Under the pieces are notes generated by a model that was not told the origin of the DNA, made no database searches, and saw only the letters and a program-made list of their open reading frames with translations. The position numbers and the translations under genes were made by a program. From Streptomyces humidus (lineage in GTDB: Bacteria > Actinomycetota > Actinomycetes > Streptomycetales > Streptomycetaceae), in the NCBI RefSeq assembly GCF_014649655.1, contig NZ_BMTL01000013.1, forward strand, positions 62,001 to 126,000: DNA of 64,000 nt. Reading direction: 5' to 3'. This document shows positions 31,530-39,985 of this stretch, piece by piece. Position 1 is the stretch's first letter; each line of letters starts with the position of its first letter.

Positions 31530-34334
31530 TCAGTAGGCCGGCAGGGTCCTCGGGCCGAGGTCGTCGCGCGCGGGCGGGGGCGCGAGACGGACCGACGCGC
31601 CGAGGACGCTGACCCCGTGCGGGGCGACGACGACCGGCTCCAGGGTGACGGCGACGACCTCGGGGTGGTCGTCGACCAGCCGCGAGACGCGCAGCAGGAG
31701 CTCTTCCAGGGCCGGGGTGTCGACGGGCTTCGAGCCGCGCCAGCCGAACAGGAGCGGAGCCGTGCGGATGGAGCGGATCAGCGACGTGGCGTCGCGGTCG
31801 GTGACCGGGACCAGCCGGTGTGCCATGTCCCCGAGCAGCTGCGAGGCGGCCCCCGCGAGCCCGAAGGACAGCACCGCTCCCGCCGCGGGGTCGATGACCG
31901 CCCGCACGACCGTGTCGACCCCGCGCGGCGCCATCGCCTGGACGACCGGCCGGAGTTCCTGCGGCGCGCCGAAGAGCTCCGTCAACTCGGCGTACGCCCT
32001 GCGCAGTTGTTCCTCGTCGGCCAGATCCAGACGCACTCCCCCCAGATCGGCCCGGTGCCGCAGGTGGGGGGCGGTCGCCTTGAGGGCGACGGGGTAGCCG
32101 AGCGCGCCCGCGGCCCGCACGGCCTCCTCGGGGGTGGGCGCGGGGATCGCCGGGCGGGTGCGGATGCCGTAGCGGCCGAGCAGCTCGCAGGTCTCCTCGG
32201 CGCCGAGGGTGAGGCCCTGCCCGCGCGCGAGGAGCCCGGCGATCAGTCGGGCGGCGCCCTTCTCGTCGATGTCGTCGTACTCGGGGACCTTGCCGGGGTC
32301 GGCGGCCTCGCGGCGCCACTGGGCGTACTTCACCGCCTCGGCGAGGGCGCGGACGGCGCGTTCGGCGGCGGGGTAGGCGGGGATGAGGTGTGCCCCCTCG
32401 GGCGCCTCGACGGCGGCCGGCCGGGGGGCGGGCCCGGCCTCCGCACGCGCGCGTGCGGCGCCTTCCGCGCGCGGTGCGGTGCTCGTGGCGGCCGACAGGG
32501 CCGCCGCGAGGCCGCCGAGTTCCACGTGCACGACGAGGACCGGTTTGGCGGGAGCCGCGGCCGCGGCCGAGCGCAGGGCCTGCGCGAGTTCCGCGTCCCC
32601 GGGCGAGCGCTCACCGATCGCCGGGATCGCCGTCACCACCACCGCGTCGCACGTCTCGTCGGCCAGCGCCCGCGCCAGTGCCGCGTGGAAGTCCTCCGCC
32701 GAGGCCTCCGTGGTCAGATCCGAGGGCGGCTGCGGACGCAGCCCCTCGGAGAGACAGGCGTCGTAGGTGAGCAGTCCGAGCGACTCGGAGTTGCCGAGAA
32801 TCGCGACCCTCGGTCCCGGCGGCAGCGGCTGGCGGGCCAGCAGCAGGCCTGCGTCGACCAGCTCGGTGATGGTGTCGACGCGGATCACGCCGGCCTGCCG
32901 CAGCAGCGCCGACACGGTCGCGTGCGGCAGGCGGGTCGCCCGCACGGCATGGCCCTGCGGGGCGGAACCGGCGCCCTGGACGACGACCAGGGGCTTGGCC
33001 GCCGCCGTGCGCCGTGCGAGGCGGGTGAACTTGCGGGGGTTGCCGATGGACTCCAGGTACATGAGGGCGACGTCGGTGTCGGGATCGTCGTACCAGTACT
33101 GCAGGACGTCGTTGCCGGAGACGTCCGCACGGTTGCCGGAGGAGACGAAGGTGGACACGCCGGTGACGCCGGTGACGCCTCCGCCGCGCCGGTGGAGACG
33201 GGACAGCAGGGCGATCCCGATGGCGCCCGACTGGGCGAACAGGCCGATCCGGCCGGCCCTCGGCATCTCCGGGGCGAGGGACGCGTTCAGCCGCACCTGC
33301 GGGGAGGTGTTGATGACGCCGAAGGCGTTGGGCCCGATGATCCGCATGCCGTACGCGCGCGCCTGGCGCACCAGCCGGCGCTGGCGCTCGCGTCCGTCGG
33401 GGCCGCTCTCGGCGTAGCCGGCGGAGAGGACGACGAGCCCCTGCACTCCGTGCTCGCCGCACTCCGCCACGGCCTCGGGCACGTGCTCGGCGGGGACGGC
33501 GACGACCGCGAGGTCGACCGGCGCCTCCATCTCACGCACCGAGCGGTGGGCGGGCACCCCGTCGAGTTCCTTCAGGTCCTCGGGGAATGCCTTGTTCACG
33601 GCGTACAGGCGGCCGGTGAACCCGGCCTCCCGGAGGTTGCCGAGGACGCTGCGGCCGACGCCGCCCGGGGCGCGTCCGACGCCGAGGACGGCGACGGAGC
33701 CCGGCGCCAGGAGCCGTCCCACGGAGTGCGCCTCGGCGCGCTGCTCCCGCGCGCGCTGCACGGCGAGGGAGCGCTCGGTGGGTTCCAGGTCGAACTCGAG
33801 GCGGACGACGCCGTCCTCGAAGCTGCGCTTCTGGGTGTAGCCGGCGTCCGTGAACACCTTGATCATCTTGGTGTTGGCCGGGAGCACCTCGGCGGCGAAG
33901 CGGCGGATGCCGCGCTCGCGTGCGACGGCCGCGATGTGCTCGAGGAGCGCCGAGGCGACCCCGCGCCCCTGGTGGGCGTCCTGCACCAGGAAGGCGACCT
34001 CGGCCTCGTCGGCGGGCGCGGAGGCGGCCATGCCGTCGGCCCCGATCCGGTCGTAGCGTACGGTGGCGATGAACTCGCCGCCGACCGTGGCCGCGAGTCC
34101 CACCCTGTCCACGAAGTCGTGGTGCGTGAAGCGGTGGACGTCCTTTGCGGACAGGCGCGGGTAGGGCGCGAAGAAGCGGTAGTACTTCGACTCGTCCGAC
34201 ACCTGCTCGTAGAAGCTGACCAGGCGATCTGCGTCATCGACGGTGATGGGGCGGATGCGTGCGGTGCCGCCGTCGCGCAGCACCACGTCGGCCTCCCAGT
34301 GGGCGGGGTACTCGTGCCGGTCCGACGCGCTCTG
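31530..34334 (-). CDS. patA: PatA-type protein lysine acetyltransferase (GNAT fused to NDP-forming acyl-CoA synthetase)
   Basis: 934 aa. The GNAT domain is N-terminal (about 15-185), with VAFLVQDAHQGRGVASALLEH carrying the acetyl-CoA-binding turn. The CoA-binding/CoA-ligase part follows (VAVLGVGRAPGGVGRSVLGNL; IGPNAFGVINTSPQVRL; LFAQSGAIGIALL; STFVSSGNRADVSGND), and an ATP-grasp-like C-terminus from about 700 (LLGRYGIRTRPAIPAPTPEE, ALKATAPHLRHRADLGGVRL). Most bacterial Pat enzymes carry GNAT at the C-terminus; the GNAT-first order is that described for Streptomyces lividans PatA, which acetylates acyl-CoA synthetases. ATG 34334 is used; a longer non-ATG start would add 11 residues. Confidence 0.88.
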   Translation of the reverse strand, partial: QSASDRHEYPAHWEADVVLRDGGTARIRPITVDDADRLVSFYEQVSDESKYYRFFAPYPRLSAKDVHRFTHHDFVDRVGLAATVGGEFIATVRYDRIGADGMAASAPADEAEVAFLVQDAHQGRGVASALLEHIAAVARERGIRRFAAEVLPANTKMIKVFTDAGYTQKRSFEDGVVRLEFDLEPTERSLAVQRAREQRAEAHSVGRLLAPGSVAVLGVGRAPGGVGRSVLGNLREAGFTGRLYAVNKAFPEDLKELDGVPAHRSVREMEAPVDLAVVAVPAEHVPEAVAECGEHGVQGLVVLSAGYAESGPDGRERQRRLVRQARAYGMRIIGPNAFGVINTSPQVRLNASLAPEMPRAGRIGLFAQSGAIGIALLSRLHRRGGGVTGVTGVSTFVSSGNRADVSGNDVLQYWYDDPDTDVALMYLESIGNPRKFTRLARRTAAAKPLVVVQGAGSAPQGHAVRATRLPHATVSALLRQAGVIRVDTITELVDAGLLLARQPLPPGPRVAILGNSESLGLLTYDACLSEGLRPQPPSDLTTEASAEDFHAALARALADETCDAVVVTAIPAIGERSPGDAELAQALRSAAAAAPAKPVLVVHVELGGLAAALSAATSTAPRAEGAARARAEAGPAPRPAAVEAPEGAHLIPAYPAAERAVRALAEAVKYAQWRREAADPGKVPEYDDIDEKGAARLIAGLLARGQGLTLGAEETCELLGRYGIRTRPAIPAPTPEEAVRAAGALGYPVALKATAPHLRHRADLGGVRLDLADEEQLRRAYAELTELFGAPQELRPVVQAMAPRGVDTVVRAVIDPAAGAVLSFGLAGAASQLLGDMAHRLVPVTDRDATSLIRSIRTAPLLFGWRGSKPVDTPALEELLLRVSRLVDDHPEVVAVTLEPVVVAPHGVSVLGASVRLAPPPARDDLGPRTLPAY

Positions 34335-34476
34335 CATGGGCCCCACAGTACGGCTCGCGCAGGACAACGGCGCACGGCAGTCTGTGGAGGACGTACGTCG
34401 GGTCGAGGCCGCGATCCGACGACCACACCGGGAGAGGGCGAGACGGACTCTCCCTCACACGCTTCACGTGTGGAAC

Positions 34477-34492
34477 ACTGGTCTAGACAACC
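34477..34492 (+). promoter_or_regulatory. DasR-responsive element (dre) upstream of ptsH
   Basis: ACTGGTCTAGACAACC is a near-consensus dre site (A(G/C)TGGTCTAGACCA(G/C)T), ending 23 nt before the ptsH start. DasR, a GntR-family GlcNAc-responsive regulator, binds such sites in front of pts genes in Streptomyces, so N-acetylglucosamine control of this gene is expected. Confidence 0.88.
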
Positions 34493-34515
34493 TGAACCCC
34501 GAAGGGCAGCATCAC

Positions 34516-34797
34516 ATGGCTGAGCGCCGCGTCAACGTCGGCTGGGCCGAGGGCCTTCACGCCCGCCCCGCTTCCATCTTCGTCCGGGCCGCCACGGCCG
34601 CAGGCATCCCCGTGACGATCGCCAAGGCCGACGGCAACCCCGTCAACGCGGCCTCCATGCTGGCCGTCCTCGGCCTGGGCGCCCAGGGCGGCGAGGAGAT
34701 CGTCCTCGCCTCCGACGCCGAGGGTGCGGACGTGGCCCTCGACCGACTGGCCAAGCTGGTCGCCGAGGGCCTCGAGGAACTCCCCGAGACCGTCTGA
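34516..34797 (+). CDS. ptsH: Phosphocarrier protein HPr
   Basis: A 93-aa cytosolic PTS phosphocarrier. His15 in GLHARPAS is the site phosphorylated by enzyme I. Ser47 in NAASMLAVLGL is the regulatory serine position, and VAEGLEELPETV closes the family fold. It passes phosphate to sugar-specific IIA components, including the GlcNAc system. No ptsI or crr is nearby, the usual Streptomyces arrangement. A DasR site lies just upstream and a strong terminator just downstream, so the transcript is monocistronic. Confidence 0.95.
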   Translation: MAERRVNVGWAEGLHARPASIFVRAATAAGIPVTIAKADGNPVNAASMLAVLGLGAQGGEEIVLASDAEGADVALDRLAKLVAEGLEELPETV

Positions 34798-34813
34798 GCG
34801 GTCGCCGGTTCCG

Positions 34814-34854
34814 GTGAAGGGCTCGTCCGAATTATCGGGCGAGCCCTTCACATT
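34814..34854 (+). terminator. Strong rho-independent terminator of ptsH
   Basis: A 17-bp stem with one G-T wobble pairs 34814-34830 with 34835-34851 around a 4-nt ATTA loop, followed by ATTT. AT-rich sequence follows to 34920. It also faces the 3' end of the GntR gene on the minus strand. Confidence 0.9.
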
Positions 34855-34920
34855 TCCCGTTCCCGGGCAGCGGAAATAATCCCCCGCGAATTATCCCCTT
34901 CTTTGTATACGGCCCTCGCG

Positions 34921-35616
34921 TTAATTCCGCAGACCCGACATGTTTACGGGAGGTTGCGAAGTTCTCACACGGTCGACGCGCTCCGGGCCGCCGGAAAAGC
35001 GCAGCCGGTGCGCCGGCGTCGAGCGCTCGGCGTGCAGCGCCGTGATCGCCCGTGCGCGCTCCCCGTCCCCGCGCGTCACCGCGTCCACGATCGCGCCGTG
35101 CTCCGCCCAGGACTCCACCGGGTCGGCCGGGGCGTCCACCGTGTACATCCAGGCGATCTTGTGGCGCAGCTGGGTGAGCATCGACGCCAGAGCGGGGCTG
35201 CCGGAGGCCTGGGCGAGCGTCTCGTGGAACCAGCCGCCCAGGGAGCGCAGATCGCCGCTGCTGCCCCTCCTGGCCCGCTCCTGGCCCAGCCGGACGAGTC
35301 CGCGAAGCACCTTCAGATGGGCCTCGGTGCGCCGCTGAGCGGCCCGGGAAGCGCCGAGCGGCTCCAGCAGCATGCGCATCTCCAGCAGGTCGCCGGCCTC
35401 GTGCTCGGTCGGCTCCGCGACGCACGCGCCCGCGTGCCTCCGCGTGACCACGAAGCCCTCGGCCTCCAGTGTGCGCAGCGCCTCCCGGACGGGGACGCGG
35501 GAGACGCCGTAGCGGCGGGCGAGGAGTTCCTCGGTGAGGCGGCTGCCGCGCTCGTAGACGCCCGCGACGATGTCGTCCCGGACGGCTGTGCACACCGAGT
35601 GCGCCGGAATACGCAT
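34921..35616 (-). CDS. GntR family transcriptional regulator, FCD (FadR) subfamily
   Basis: 231 aa. The N-terminal winged helix (about 8-75) holds DDIVAGVYERGSRLTEELLARRYGVSRVPVREALRTLEAEGFV. The all-helical FCD effector domain (about 85-215) has WFHETLAQASGSPALASMLTQLR and WAEHGAIVDAVTRGDGERA, which carry the His/Asp residues that often bind metal or a carboxylate ligand. ATG 35616 follows GGAGG at 6 nt. A TAGAGT hexamer about 60 nt upstream may be a -10 element. It is convergent with ptsH but of a different subfamily from DasR, so it should not be taken as the ptsH regulator. Confidence 0.88.
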   Translation of the reverse strand: MRIPAHSVCTAVRDDIVAGVYERGSRLTEELLARRYGVSRVPVREALRTLEAEGFVVTRRHAGACVAEPTEHEAGDLLEMRMLLEPLGASRAAQRRTEAHLKVLRGLVRLGQERARRGSSGDLRSLGGWFHETLAQASGSPALASMLTQLRHKIAWMYTVDAPADPVESWAEHGAIVDAVTRGDGERARAITALHAERSTPAHRLRFSGGPERVDRVRTSQPPVNMSGLRN

Positions 35617-35756
35617 GACGGACCTCCGCCTTAATCCCCGTGAAACGTCGACGAATGACGCGTGTCCAGCGACTCTATTGCAATGAACGGGAATTTCCGA
35701 TGGCGGGCCGGAATCCATGGATATTTTTTGGACAGGCCGCCCCGGGAAACGGCAAA

Positions 35757-35778
35757 GCCCCGGCCTGAGGGCCGGGGC
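35757..35778 (-). terminator. Rho-independent terminator of the M23 peptidase gene
   Basis: GCCCCGGCC at 35757-35765 pairs with GGCCGGGGC at 35770-35778 around a 4-nt loop. On the minus strand it is followed by TTTGCC. It begins 24 nt past the peptidase stop. Confidence 0.8.
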
Positions 35779-35802
35779 CGGACGATCTGCCGTCGTGCGT
35801 CG

Positions 35803-36546
35803 TCAGACGTTCACGCCGTGCTTACGGAGATAGGCGACCGGGTCCATGTCCGAGCCGTACTCCGGGGTGGTACGGGCCTCGAAGTGCAGATGCGGGCCGG
35901 TGACGTTGCCGGTCGCGCCGGAGAGGGCGATGCGCTCCCCCGGAGTGACCTGCTGTCCGACCGACACCTCGATGGACGACAGGTGGCCGTACTGGGTGTA
36001 CGTCCCGTCGGTCATCCGGATGACCACCTGGTTGCCGTAGGCCCCGCCCCACCCCGCCTCGACCACGGTGCCGGAGCCGACCGCGTGCACGGTGGTGCCG
36101 CTTGCCGCGTGGAAGTCGACGCCGGTGTGGCTGCCGGAGGACCACAGGGAGCTGCCGGCCTGGTATCCGGTGGAGACGTAGGAGCCGGTGATCGGGATCA
36201 CGAAGGTGTTCAGGCGCTTGCGCTCGGCCTCGCGGGCGGCGCGCACGCGTGCCTCGCGCTCCTCCACGGCCTTCTTGGCGGCTGCCTGGCGGGCGGCCTC
36301 CTCGAAGGCGGCCTGCTTCTGCACGGCGACCTGGTCGTCGATCTGCTCGACGACGGCCTCACCGGCGGTGACGACGGGGATCAGCCCGGTCTGCTCGGGG
36401 GTGGGCTCGGCGGCGAAGGCCGGGGCGGCGGCGACGGTGGCCATCACACCGGTGGTGGTGAGCGCCGCGACGCCTGCCGCGCGGGTGGTGGTGCGCTGCA
36501 TCCGGCTGGGCCGACGATGCTTCCCGGGGGCGCAGGTGAACGCCAT
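35803..36546 (-). CDS. M23 family metalloendopeptidase (LytM), secreted
   Basis: A 247-aa cell-wall hydrolase. A signal-peptide-like N-terminus ends at about residue 45 (AAPAFAAEP). Residues 60-110 form a Lys/Ala/Glu coiled coil (QAAFEEAARQAAAKKAVEE). The M23 domain (about 125-247) carries the zinc motifs HTGVDFHAASGT (H-x3-D) and PHLHFEARTTPE (HxH), with YGNQVVIRMTDGTYTQYGHL between. It cleaves peptidoglycan cross-bridges. Expression should be controlled by the c-di-AMP riboswitch in the long leader. ATG 36546 lies 14 nt after AAGGA; an internal ATG at residue 16 is less well placed. Confidence 0.92.
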   Translation of the reverse strand: MAFTCAPGKHRRPSRMQRTTTRAAGVAALTTTGVMATVAAAPAFAAEPTPEQTGLIPVVTAGEAVVEQIDDQVAVQKQAAFEEAARQAAAKKAVEEREARVRAAREAERKRLNTFVIPITGSYVSTGYQAGSSLWSSGSHTGVDFHAASGTTVHAVGSGTVVEAGWGGAYGNQVVIRMTDGTYTQYGHLSSIEVSVGQQVTPGERIALSGATGNVTGPHLHFEARTTPEYGSDMDPVAYLRKHGVNV

Positions 36547-36575
36547 GAAGTCAGCGGTGTCCTTTCCTTCCCTCT

Positions 36576-36816
36576 CGCCTACCGGGTTAGCTGACGGGTT
36601 CGGAGCAGGAAGGTCTCCTACGGACCCCCTCGCCTTCGCGCGGGCGTCCGATTCACCCCAGGGACTTCTGGGCCCCTCCGGCCGCGAAGACGGCGACAGG
36701 AGGGAGGGTCCCCGGCTCCCCTGGCTCGCGCCATGCGGGGACTCGGCGATGACTGTCCGCTGCCGCGGGTGCGGCGCAGTGCCTGACGAACAGCCCGGAT
36801 GAAGCTAAACGGCGCG
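36576..36816 (-). promoter_or_regulatory. c-di-AMP riboswitch (ydaO-yuaA class) in the M23 leader
   Basis: The minus strand carries the conserved blocks of the actinobacterial ydaO aptamer in order: GGGAGCCGGGGACCC, GGGGTGAATCGG, GTAGGAGACCTTCC, then CCGAACCCGTCAGCTAACCC and GGTAGGCG at the 3' end. The aptamer ends 30 nt before the peptidase start, with the ribosome binding site GGAAAGGA between. Such riboswitches precede cell-wall hydrolase genes in Streptomyces and reduce expression when c-di-AMP is high. The 5' boundary is approximate. Confidence 0.88.
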
Positions 36817-36979
36817 GGTTTCCCTGCTCAAACGAATCCCGGGTTTTGTAGCGCATCCCACAGCACAGACAGGCGACTCCCCCTCAATTCGGACACACGG
36901 GGAACTCAATTCCCTCACGTGGGGGCCCTGGTGACGCTCGCGTCGGCCAGGACCCCTGCACGCGCGGGCCGTTGCCCGG

Positions 36980-38368
36980 CTACTCCGCGGAGACGACCTT
37001 CACCTCGCCGATGCCGAGCGCCTCGACCGGTTCCCTGATCTGCGCCGCGTCGCCCACCAGGACCGTCACCAGCCGGTCCACCGGGAAGGCGTTGACGGCC
37101 GCCGCGGTGGCCTCCACCGTGCCCGTCGCCGCGAGCTGCTGGTACAGCGTCGCCTGGAAGTCGTCGGGCAGGTGCTGCTCCACCTGATCGGCGAGGGTGC
37201 CCGCCACGGCAGCGGCGGTCTCGAACTTCAGCGGTGCCACCCCGACCAGGTTCTGCACGGCGACGTCGCGCTCGGCGTCGGTGAGGCCGTCGGCGGCGAG
37301 GGTGCGCAGCACCTTCCACAGGTCGTCCAGCGCGGGACCGGTGTGGGGGGTGTCCACGGAGCCGCTGATGGCGAGCATCGCGGCGCCCGAGCCGTCCGGC
37401 GCGGACCGCAGGACCTGCCCGAAGGCGCGGACGCCGTAGGTGTAGCCCTTCTCCTCGCGCAGGACGCGGTCCAGGCGGGAGGTGAGGGTGCCGCCGAGGC
37501 AGTACGTGCCGAGCACCTGCGCGGGCCACACGCGATCGTGCCGGTCGGCGCCGATGCGGCCGATCAGCAGCTGTGTCTGGACGGCGCCGGGACGGTCCAC
37601 GATGACGACCCGGCCGGTGTCGTCGGCGGTCACCGGCGGCACGGGCCGCGGCTCGGCCGAGGATCCCGTCCAGACGCCCAGGGTGTCGCTCAGGAGCGTC
37701 TCCAGGCCGGCTCCGGTGAGGTCGCCGACGACCACGGCGGTGGCCGTCGCCGGGCGGACGTGCCGGTCGTAGAAGGCGCGTACGGCGGCGGAGTCGATCT
37801 TCTCGACCGTCTCCGCGCTGCCCTGGCGCGGGCGCGACATGCGTGCGGTGGCCGGGAACAGCTCCTTGGAGAGCTCCTTGGCGGCGCGCCGGGCGGGGTT
37901 GGCCAGCTCGTGGGGGATCTCGTCCAGGCGGTTGCGGACGAGGCGCTCCACCTCGCTGTCGGCGAACGCGGGTGCGCGCAGGGCGTCGGCGAGCAGAGCG
38001 AGGCCCTTGGCCAGGCGGGAGGCCGGCACTTCGAGGCTGAGCCGGACGCCGGGGTGGTCGGCGTGCGCGTCCAGGGTGGCGCCGCAGCGCTCCAGCTCCG
38101 CGGCGAACTCCTCGGCCGAGTGCTTGTCGGTGCCCTCCGAGAAGGCGCGCGCCATGATCGTGGCGACGCCGTCGAGGCCGGCCGGTTCGGCGTCCAGGGG
38201 TGCGTCGAGGAGGATCTCCACGGCGACGACCTGCTGGCCGGGGCGGTGGCAGCGCAGGACGGTCAGGCCGTTGTCCAGCGTCTCGCGCTCGGGCGCCGGG
38301 AACGCCCACGGCTTGGCCTCGCCCGCCCGGGGCTGGGGGTGGAAGTCCATCGTGGCGAGCTCGGTCAC
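36980..38368 (-). CDS. M16 family peptidase-like protein, probably non-catalytic subunit
   Basis: 462 aa with the two-domain M16 fold. At the position where active members carry HxxEH, this protein has ARAFSEGTDKHSAEEFAAEL, lacking the paired His and Glu, so it should not bind zinc. It retains the C-terminal substrate loop motif REEKGYTYGVRAFGQVL (R/Y pair). This matches heterodimeric mitochondrial-processing-peptidase-like systems, in which the partner carries the active site. The start overlaps the partner's stop by 4 nt (ATGA), consistent with a stoichiometric heterodimer. Confidence 0.85.
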   Translation of the reverse strand: MTELATMDFHPQPRAGEAKPWAFPAPERETLDNGLTVLRCHRPGQQVVAVEILLDAPLDAEPAGLDGVATIMARAFSEGTDKHSAEEFAAELERCGATLDAHADHPGVRLSLEVPASRLAKGLALLADALRAPAFADSEVERLVRNRLDEIPHELANPARRAAKELSKELFPATARMSRPRQGSAETVEKIDSAAVRAFYDRHVRPATATAVVVGDLTGAGLETLLSDTLGVWTGSSAEPRPVPPVTADDTGRVVIVDRPGAVQTQLLIGRIGADRHDRVWPAQVLGTYCLGGTLTSRLDRVLREEKGYTYGVRAFGQVLRSAPDGSGAAMLAISGSVDTPHTGPALDDLWKVLRTLAADGLTDAERDVAVQNLVGVAPLKFETAAAVAGTLADQVEQHLPDDFQATLYQQLAATGTVEATAAAVNAFPVDRLVTVLVGDAAQIREPVEALGIGEVKVVSAE

Positions 38369-39714
38369 CGGGCCGCCTCCTCGTTCTCGTCCTGGTCGGC
38401 GGGGGCTTCGGCGGCGGTCGGCTCATAGACGAGCACCGCACGGTTGTCGGGGCGCAGGCGGGCCTCGGCGACCTCCCGCACCTCCTCGGGCGTCACGTCC
38501 AGCACGCGCTGGACGGCGGTGAGGGCGAGCTGAGGGTCGCCGAACAGGACGGCGAAGCGGCACAGTTCGTCCGCGCGGCCGGCGACCGTGCCGAGCCGGT
38601 CGAGCCACTCGCGCTCCAACTGGGCCTGCGCGCGCTCCATTTCCTCGGTGGTGGGGCCCTCCTCGGCGAACCGGGCGAGCTCCTCGTCGATGGCGGTCTC
38701 GATGACGGGCACCTCGACGTCGCCGGACGTCTTCACGTCCAGCCAGCCCAGGGAGGGTGCGCCGGCCAGCCGCAGCAGGCCGAAGCCGGCTGCCACAGCC
38801 GTACGGTCGCGGCGCACCAGCCGGTTGTACAGGCGGGAGGACTCGCCGCCGCCGAGGACGGTGAGCGCCAGGTCCGCGGCGTCGCACGCGCGCGTGCCGT
38901 CCTGCGGCAGCCGGTAGGCGGCCATCAGGGCACGGGCCGGCACCTCCTCCTCGACGACCTCGCGGAGCTGCTCGCCGATGACGTCGGGCAGTCCGCCGTC
39001 ATGGGGCGCGGGCTTGCCGTCGTGGCCGGGGATGGAACCGAAGTACTTCTCGACCCAGGCCAGGGTCTGCTCCGGGTCGATGTCGCCCACCACGGAGAGC
39101 ACCGCGTTGTTGGGCGCGTAGTAAGTGCGGAAGAACGCGCGCGCGTCCTCCAGCGTCGCCGCGTCCAGGTCGGCCATCGAGCCGATCGGCGTGTGGTGGT
39201 ACGGGTGGCCGTCCGGGTAGGCGAGAGCGGTCAGCTTCTCGAAGGCCGTGCCGTAGGGGACGTTGTCGTAGCGCTGACGGCGCTCGTTCTTGACGACGTC
39301 GCGCTGGTTCTCCATGGACTCGTCGTCGAGCGCCGTGAGCAGGGAGCCCATACGGTCGGCCTCCAGCCAGAGCGCGAGCTCCAGCTGGTGCGCGGGCATC
39401 GTCTCGAAGTAGTTGGTGCGCTCGAAGCTGGTGGTGCCGTTGAGCGATCCGCCCGCGCCCTGGACCATTTCGAAGTGCCCGTTGCCCTTGACCTGGCCGG
39501 AGCCCTGGAACATCAGGTGCTCGAAAAGGTGAGCAAGGCCGGTACGCCCCTTGACTTCGTGGCGTGAGCCCACGTCGTACCAGAGGCACACCGCCGCGAC
39601 GGGGGTCAGGTGGTCCTCCGACAGCACCACGCGCAGGCCGTTGGCCAGGCGGTGCTCGGTCGCTGTCAGGCCCCCGGAGCCTGCCTGGGCTGTGGCCGTG
39701 TGACCCATGGGCAT
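38365..39714 (-). CDS. M16 family zinc peptidase (insulinase/MPP-type catalytic subunit)
   Basis: A 449-aa active-type M16 peptidase. The inverted zinc motif HLFEH falls at about residue 57 (TGLAHLFEHLMFQGS), with downstream ligand Glu in the region ENQRDVVKNERRQR. It degrades peptides, in the cytosol as no signal peptide is seen, though some homologs are exported. ATG 39714 (MPMGHTATAQ) has GGAAGGG at 6-7 nt; further upstream starts are poorer. First gene of the pair with the HxxEH-lacking protein. Divergent from parC across 271 bp. Confidence 0.88.
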   Translation of the reverse strand: MPMGHTATAQAGSGGLTATEHRLANGLRVVLSEDHLTPVAAVCLWYDVGSRHEVKGRTGLAHLFEHLMFQGSGQVKGNGHFEMVQGAGGSLNGTTSFERTNYFETMPAHQLELALWLEADRMGSLLTALDDESMENQRDVVKNERRQRYDNVPYGTAFEKLTALAYPDGHPYHHTPIGSMADLDAATLEDARAFFRTYYAPNNAVLSVVGDIDPEQTLAWVEKYFGSIPGHDGKPAPHDGGLPDVIGEQLREVVEEEVPARALMAAYRLPQDGTRACDAADLALTVLGGGESSRLYNRLVRRDRTAVAAGFGLLRLAGAPSLGWLDVKTSGDVEVPVIETAIDEELARFAEEGPTTEEMERAQAQLEREWLDRLGTVAGRADELCRFAVLFGDPQLALTAVQRVLDVTPEEVREVAEARLRPDNRAVLVYEPTAAEAPADQDENEEAAR

Positions 39715-39985
39715 GTACGTCCCTTCCGATCGCGGACGCGGTCGTCGAAACCGCGGTTTTCCTGCCGGTCCTGCCACTGTATGCAAGCGTGCGGACGGTC
39801 GGCGAAGTTCCCGGGCGACGTACGCCGAGAGCGAGATCGCGTAGCCTGCGGGCAGCCGTGGAGGAGAAACCTCTGCGTGCGGGCCCGGGCGGCCGACGCC
39901 GGGTCCTCGCCCGCTCTGTCAGTGCCACGGTCCACAATGGTCCGCATCAGATCCCGTCACACGCCCCAGCAAGGAGCCGGCAGCG

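Noticed and set aside
31452..34523. A 1023-codon plus-strand frame opposite the acetyltransferase
   Set aside because: Codon bias and all recognisable motifs belong to the minus-strand frame; the plus frame is an antisense shadow and overlaps ptsH regulatory DNA.
34921..35616. GntR regulator next to ptsH considered as DasR
   Set aside because: Its C-terminal domain is FCD (FadR-like), while DasR has a UTRA domain (HutC subfamily).
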